Shown here one piece after another: positions 5,378 through 8,656 of a stretch of DNA of 8,656 nucleotides. Position 1 is the first letter of the stretch; each line of letters opens with the position of its first letter. The notes beneath the pieces are model-generated. The model made no database searches and was not told the origin of the DNA. It saw nothing but the letters and a program-made list of their open reading frames with translations. The position numbers and the translations under genes are program-made. The stretch covers positions 1 to 8,656 of the forward strand of contig JAEWFE010000061.1 in the NCBI GenBank assembly GCA_023389005.1, in the 5' to 3' direction. Origin of the DNA: Bacillota bacterium. GTDB taxonomy: Bacteria > Bacillota > Bacilli > Lactobacillales > Enterococcaceae.

Positions 5378-6709
5378 TTAAAATAGGTCTTGAAAGAAAT
5401 GATTTATATGCATCCACGCATTTTGTGCGACATTTTTTACTTGGTGCAACCATAAGATAAAGAAATTTTCTTTTTCTACACGATTCGCAGTCACAATTCT
5501 TAATATGCTTTCTGGCGTTTGGGAGTTTGGTAAATAGCCATAGTTATCAGTTGGATTATTGATTGTTAAGGTACCAACCTCTCTATGCATTTGCACCGGT
5601 GCTTGAATGGATTGGACTTCTAATTGCTCATCATATTTTAGTTGATGGCTATCAAATTGAACGGGTACCCATAATTTATATGGAGCATTAACTTTTAAAC
5701 TAACAGTAGCTTGTTTCCCATCGATAACTGCCAGCTTTGATTGAATCGCAGCAGTTAAGTCTGTAGCTGATAAAGTGATTTCTTGCCATTGATTTAAGGC
5801 GTAATCCATTAATTTGCTTGTTTCGATAAAACGAGCATTACTATCGTTGGCTTGATTATTGGCATGTAGGACCACGGTGATGACTTCGCGGCTATTTTGT
5901 CGAATAACGCCAACAAAGCAGGCACCGGCTAAATCGGTCGTTCCGGTTTTTAAGCCGATAACTCCTTCTTTTTGAAGTGGTAAACCCGGCAATAATTGAT
6001 TCCAGTTTTGCATGATACTAGGTTGTGCGGTGTTTTCGCCGAAGCTTTCTTGCACGGTACTTGTAATATTCAGTACTTCAGGATAGTCAGCAATAAAATG
6101 TTTGGCAATGATAGCTACATCTTGAGCCGACATTTCATTTTCTTCATCATCACCGGTACCAGGATATCTAAAATCTCCGAGGTCGCGATTATTTAAACCA
6201 GAAACTGAAATAATTTTTGCATCTGTTATCCCTAAACTTTCCACCTTTTGTCGCATCAGATTGACAAATTGTTCTTGGCTGCCGGCGACTTTTTCCCCTA
6301 AGGCCATAACCGCGGCATTGGCTGATTGAATTAAACTAGCATGTATGAGCGATTCAACAGTATAAGCTTGATTGGCTACCAGTGCGACATTGGATAGTTC
6401 GGGTATTGTGCTTAATTCAGCCAACTCAGGAGAAATCACGACTTGGTCTTGTAGGTTTAGTTGTTCATTTTTGATTTGGTCATAAACAACATATACGCTT
6501 AGTACTTTAGTTATCGAGGCAATAGGCATAGGTGTCGTACTATCTTGTGCGTAGAAGATTTTTCCTGTATCAGCATCCACAGCAATTGCCGCTTTGGCAT
6601 CGATGGAAAAATTATTTTGTGTTTCATCGGCCCAAAGTGGAACTGTTGAAAGAAAGCAGCATAATAGCGTCATTGTAATGAGATAAAGTGGATTGATAGC
6701 TTTTTTCAA
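5378..6709 (-). CDS. dacA: D-alanyl-D-alanine carboxypeptidase (low-molecular-weight PBP, peptidase S11)
   Basis: This enzyme removes the terminal D-Ala from peptidoglycan pentapeptides outside the membrane, limiting cross-linking. The 443 residues begin with a signal peptide (MKKAINPLYLITMTLLCC, likely cut after ALW-A near residue 27). The catalytic motifs are complete: SITK (Ser65 nucleophile, Lys68), SAN (129-131) and KTG (254-256). A PBP5-type C-terminal beta domain (about 315-405) follows, then a final amphipathic helix (FFILWLHQVKN to the end) that would anchor the enzyme on the membrane, as in DacA/PBP5. The start codon is TTG at 6709: AAGGAGGG lies 7-8 bases upstream, and the next Met, residue 13, would remove the charged start of the signal. 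It has its own promoter and diverges from the helicase gene. Confidence 0.93.
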   Translation of the reverse strand: MKKAINPLYLITMTLLCCFLSTVPLWADETQNNFSIDAKAAIAVDADTGKIFYAQDSTTPMPIASITKVLSVYVVYDQIKNEQLNLQDQVVISPELAELSTIPELSNVALVANQAYTVESLIHASLIQSANAAVMALGEKVAGSQEQFVNLMRQKVESLGITDAKIISVSGLNNRDLGDFRYPGTGDDEENEMSAQDVAIIAKHFIADYPEVLNITSTVQESFGENTAQPSIMQNWNQLLPGLPLQKEGVIGLKTGTTDLAGACFVGVIRQNSREVITVVLHANNQANDSNARFIETSKLMDYALNQWQEITLSATDLTAAIQSKLAVIDGKQATVSLKVNAPYKLWVPVQFDSHQLKYDEQLEVQSIQAPVQMHREVGTLTINNPTDNYGYLPNSQTPESILRIVTANRVEKENFFILWLHQVKNVAQNAWMHINHFFQDLF

Positions 6710-6739
6710 AGGATACCCTCCTTAAATTTTCTAAAGTTG

Positions 6740-6768
6740 AGTGTATCAAACAAAAAGATTTTTATCAA
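6740..6768 (-). promoter_or_regulatory. Promoter of the D-Ala-D-Ala carboxypeptidase gene
   Basis: On the minus strand, TTGATA (6768-6763, 5 of 6 consensus) is 17 bases from TACACT (6745-6740, 4 of 6), with a TG extension (TGATACACT). The start would fall near 6733, 24 bases before the TTG codon. Confidence 0.65.
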
Positions 6769-6801
6769 GAGCATCAAAGGCTTAGAAAACATCTCGTATT
6801 G

Positions 6802-6810
6802 TGTTATAAT
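6802..6810 (+). promoter_or_regulatory. Extended -10 promoter of the DEAD-box helicase gene
   Basis: TGTTATAAT is an extended -10 with a perfect TATAAT. The 17-base -35 position holds TTAGAA (6782-6787), a poor match. Transcription would start near 6817 with a leader of about 23 bases, so no long cold-type leader is seen here, unlike csp. Confidence 0.65.
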
Positions 6811-6839
6811 TTAGCTATCAAATATTTTTGGAGGAAGAT

Positions 6840-7964
6840 ATGGATATAAATCAACTGCCTGAGATATGGCAAGCAAGATGGCAATTAGAAAAGTTTCAAA
6901 CACCAACCAAAATTCAAGAGAAAGTATTTGAACCCATTAAAGAAGGACAATCAATTGTAGGCGTTTCACCGACTGGATCAGGAAAAACCATCGCCTACTT
7001 ACTACCGACAATGTTAAATATTTCTGTAAATCAAGGAGTACAACTTGTTGTGATTACTGCGACTCAGGAATTAGCTATGCAAGTAACAGAGGTAGCACGT
7101 CCTTGGGCAAAAGATTTAGGCTTAAAAGTACAAAGTCTAATTGGAGGAGCAAATATCAAACGCCAAATCGAAAAGTTAAAGCAAAGACCAGAAATTGTTG
7201 TTGGTACTGCAGGTCGTATCAATGAATTAAATCAACAAAAGAAATTAAAATTACATCAAGTCAAAACATTGATACTAGATGAAGCTGACCAACTATTGAA
7301 AAGTAATCAAGAGAGTGCGTTACTAAGCCCTATACTAAAAGCCATGGATAATCAAGTACAAGTACTCGCATTTTCAGCAAGTGGCACGCAACTTCCAGAA
7401 CAATTTCAGCAAATGTACCGATTAAAATTGACTTTAATTGATGTTACAAATGAAGATACAAGTAAAGGTGAAATCACGCACGGTTATGTTATTTGGCCAA
7501 AACGTGATCGCTTAGACTTTTTACGTCGTTTAGGTAATATTGATCAGCTTTCAGCCTTAGTTTTTTTCAATCGTTTAAGTGAATTAGGGGTCATGGAAGA
7601 TAAGCTTTTATATCATCATATCCCAGTTGCTTCTTTAGCTTCTGACCAAAGTGCCCAATTACGCAAAATTGCTCTTCATGCTTTTTCAAATCATCAAGCT
7701 AAATTATTATTGTGCACGGATATTGCTACTCGTGGTCTAGATATTGATGACTTATCCTTAGTTGTCAATATGGATTTTGTTTATGATGAAAAAACCTATT
7801 TACATCGTTCAGGACGTGTAGGACGCATGGGGAGAAAGGGACTAGTGTTGACGCTATTAGAAGAATGTGAAGTAAAAGAATTCCAGAAATTTTTAGCTAA
7901 ACAGCATTTAGTAGCAAAAGAATACTATTTATATGCTGGCCAATTAAGTAATCATAAAAAATAA
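6840..7964 (+). CDS. DEAD-box ATP-dependent RNA helicase (YfmL-like, short form)
   Basis: This ATP-driven RNA-remodelling enzyme probably acts in ribosome assembly. The 374-residue product carries the full set: Q motif (FQTPTKIQ, Gln26), Walker A TGSGKT (45-50), motif Ia TATQELA, GG (102-103), GTAGRI (122-127), DEAD (147-150), motif III as SAS (179-181), motif V CTDIATRGLDI and motif VI HRSGRVGR (about 322-329). There is almost no extension beyond the two RecA-like domains. This matches the length of Bacillus YfmL (about 376) and differs from the long-tailed CshA and DbpA types. ATG 6840 follows GGAGGAA at a 4-6 base spacing; the in-frame TTG at 6828 overlaps that site. The frequent SAT motif is SAS here, a conservative change. 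A cold-shock gene lies about 500 bases downstream. Confidence 0.93.
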   Translation: MDINQLPEIWQARWQLEKFQTPTKIQEKVFEPIKEGQSIVGVSPTGSGKTIAYLLPTMLNISVNQGVQLVVITATQELAMQVTEVARPWAKDLGLKVQSLIGGANIKRQIEKLKQRPEIVVGTAGRINELNQQKKLKLHQVKTLILDEADQLLKSNQESALLSPILKAMDNQVQVLAFSASGTQLPEQFQQMYRLKLTLIDVTNEDTSKGEITHGYVIWPKRDRLDFLRRLGNIDQLSALVFFNRLSELGVMEDKLLYHHIPVASLASDQSAQLRKIALHAFSNHQAKLLLCTDIATRGLDIDDLSLVVNMDFVYDEKTYLHRSGRVGRMGRKGLVLTLLEECEVKEFQKFLAKQHLVAKEYYLYAGQLSNHKK

Positions 7965-7965
7965 G

Positions 7966-8004
7966 AAAAAGGCTGCTTTTGATTTCTCTCAAAAGCAGCT
8001 TTTT
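7966..8004. terminator. Bidirectional terminator between the helicase gene and tRNA-Arg
   Basis: AAAAAG, a bulged G, then CTGCTTTTGA (7966-7982) pairs with TCAAAAGCAGCTTTTT (7989-8004): 16 pairs with a 6-nt loop. The T-run at 8000-8004 ends rightward helicase transcripts. On the minus strand the tail TTTTTCTTATTTTTT ends the tRNA transcript, 2 bases past the tRNA 3' end. Confidence 0.88.
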
Positions 8005-8006
8005 AA

Positions 8007-8080
8007 CGTCCACGGGCGGAATTGAACCGCCGACCTTACGCTTAGGAGGCGTGCGCTCTATCCTACTGAGCTACGCGGAC
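8007..8080 (-). tRNA. tRNA-Arg, anticodon CCT (reads AGG)
   Basis: The 74-nt minus-strand cloverleaf has acceptor stem GTCCGCG/CGTGGAC with one G-U, a D-stem GCTC/GAGC around AGTAGGATA, the anticodon loop CTCCTAA, a 5-nt variable loop AGGTC, and T-arm GGCGG-TTCAATT-CCGCC. The discriminator is G73 and no CCA is encoded, so the CCA is added after transcription. In the anticodon stem CACGC/GCGTA the outermost pair, 27-43, is C-A rather than a Watson-Crick pair. The gene has its own promoter and terminator. Confidence 0.95.
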
Positions 8081-8098
8081 CAATTTTAACCAATTGTT

Positions 8099-8127
8099 AT
8101 TTTACAATCAATGAGTTGGTTTTGCAA
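8099..8127 (-). promoter_or_regulatory. Promoter of tRNA-Arg
   Basis: On the minus strand, TTGCAA (8127-8122, 4 of 6 consensus) is 17 bases from TAAAAT (8104-8099, 5 of 6). The start near 8092 leaves a 12-base 5' leader before the mature tRNA. Confidence 0.65.
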
Positions 8128-8317
8128 GCGACATTTTCGAAAAAATGTATTAATTGTTTGCTATTACAACAAAACACAATGAAGTAAATTCAAAAGAACA
8201 ACATACATTTATTGCTAAAATAAGCGGAAAAATTCGATATAAAATTAAAAAATGTCTAAGTTAACTTGGAAAAAGACAAAATATTTAAAAAAAATCCTAT
8301 CATTTTAGTCTAAAGTG

Positions 8318-8329
8318 TGTTACTATAAA
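8318..8329 (+). promoter_or_regulatory. Probable promoter of the cold-shock gene
   Basis: TGTTACTAT (8318-8326) is an extended -10, overlapped by TATAAA (8324-8329). No convincing -35 is found. A start near 8332-8336 would give a leader of about 125 bases, a length typical of cold-shock genes. The start site is inferred only. Confidence 0.45.
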
Positions 8330-8364
8330 GAAGTAGTTTTTGTAACGGTGATTTATGGTAGTTC

Positions 8365-8465
8365 GTTTCAATATAAATAAACATCTTCCACAAGTTTCTA
8401 AACACAATGAATTGCAATATTAATGAATGTGTTAAATACACAAGGAGGATTTTATTTATGCAAAC
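8365..8465 (+). promoter_or_regulatory. Candidate csp leader RNA switch masking Shine-Dalgarno and start codon
   Basis: In the RNA, AUCUUCC (8383-8389) pairs with GGAGGAU (8444-8450) over 7 positions including one G-U. Past a bulged C at 8382, AUAAAUAAA (8373-8381) pairs with UUUAUUUAU (8451-8459), and U8372-G8460 can extend it. After a small internal loop, GUUU (8365-8368) pairs with AAAC (8462-8465). The helix covers the whole ribosome binding site and AUG. The loop (8390-8443) contains two mutually exclusive short hairpins. This was found by inspection; no folding energy was computed. Confidence 0.55.
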
Positions 8466-8656
8466 AGGTACAGTGAAATGGTTTAATGCTGAAAAAGGTT
8501 TTGGCTTCATTACAGGTGAAGATGGTAACGATGTATTCGTACATTTTTCAGCTATCCAAAGTGATGGTTTCAAAACTTTAGAAGAAGGTCAAAGTGTTAC
8601 CTTTAATGTTGGAGAAGGACAACGTGGCCCTCAAGCAACAAATGTTGTGAAAGCTT
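8458..8656 (+). CDS. csp: Cold-shock protein (CspA family), 3' end cut by the window
   Basis: This small single-stranded nucleic-acid-binding chaperone melts RNA structure and supports translation in the cold and, in many species, in growing cells. The 66 residues visible begin MQTGTVKWFNAEKGFGFIT, with RNP1 KGFGFIT (13-19) and RNP2 VFVHF (26-30), and run to ATNVVKA. Family members are 65-70 residues, so at most a few codons plus the stop are missing. The ATG at 8458 follows AAGGAGGA with a spacing of 8-9 bases. Its long leader, unlike the short ones elsewhere in the window, implies post-transcriptional control. Several paralogues are usual in this group, so no letter (cspA, cspC and so on) is assigned. 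Confidence 0.95.
   Translation, partial: MQTGTVKWFNAEKGFGFITGEDGNDVFVHFSAIQSDGFKTLEEGQSVTFNVGEGQRGPQATNVVKA

Larger units (their letters stand above)
8081..8457. other. 377-base stretch without protein genes: tRNA promoter, then csp promoter and long leader
   Basis: The left part holds the leftward tRNA promoter. From about 8130 to 8310 the DNA is very AT-rich; I see a 10-bp palindrome AAGTTAACTT (8258-8267) and a short inverted repeat ACATTTT/AAAATGT (8131-8148). The 12-mer AAACACAATGAA occurs at 8172-8183 and again at 8400-8411. Two tiny frames, at 8111 and 8252, have no ribosome binding site and are not called. From about 8320 on, the csp promoter and structured leader fill the rest. Confidence 0.6.

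Noticed and set aside
8111..8182. A 23-codon rightward frame upstream of csp, and a second 18-codon frame from 8252
   Set aside because: Neither has a ribosome binding site and both lie in AT-rich DNA where short frames are expected by chance.
8310..8573. An 87-codon open frame on the minus strand across the csp leader and the start of csp
   Set aside because: It is antisense to a clear CspA-family gene, has no recognisable motif or ribosome binding site, and its length follows from the csp coding pattern.

Overview
The window is an AT-rich, gene-dense chromosomal segment from a low-GC Gram-positive bacterium. Strong AAGGAGG-type ribosome binding sites, two lipobox proteins, a YidC2-type insertase beside acylphosphatase and a SpoU/TrmH methyltransferase, and a tRNA gene with no encoded CCA all point to Lactobacillales. 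An Enterococcaceae-like lineage (Enterococcus, Vagococcus or relatives) is the most likely source, but that narrower placement is inference. No phage, transposase, CRISPR array or resistance gene is visible; most genes are core housekeeping genes.

Layout. Positions 1-3026 are read leftward. They hold the first 14 codons of an unrecognised gene at the left edge, a UPF0173-type metallo-beta-lactamase-fold hydrolase that has lost its C-terminal third, an AEC-family permease, the membrane insertase YidC (a lipoprotein with a basic tail) and acylphosphatase. Back-to-back extended -10 promoters at about 3057-3093 separate acylphosphatase from a rightward block: a TrmH-type rRNA 2'-O-methyltransferase, a small HD-domain protein and a lipoprotein of unknown function. 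The lipoprotein converges on a leftward D-Ala-D-Ala carboxypeptidase (TTG start) across a two-way terminator. The carboxypeptidase diverges from a short YfmL-like DEAD-box RNA helicase, which converges on a leftward tRNA-Arg(CCT) across another two-way terminator. After a 377-base stretch without protein genes comes a cold-shock protein gene that lacks only its end.

Function. The genes fall into envelope maintenance (YidC, carboxypeptidase, lipoprotein, permease) and RNA or ribosome maintenance (TrmH methyltransferase, DEAD-box helicase, tRNA-Arg, CspA-type RNA chaperone). Helicase and Csp are a familiar cold-adaptation pair, though each has its own promoter here.

The best candidates for new biology are RNA structures. 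The csp leader contains a segment complementary, with one bulged C, to the whole Shine-Dalgarno to AUG region, and its loop holds competing small hairpins, which together look like a temperature-sensitive switch. At the left edge, a 19-bp hairpin followed by five Ts contains the Shine-Dalgarno of the edge gene, just downstream of the truncated hydrolase. Both were found by eye and have not been folded computationally.
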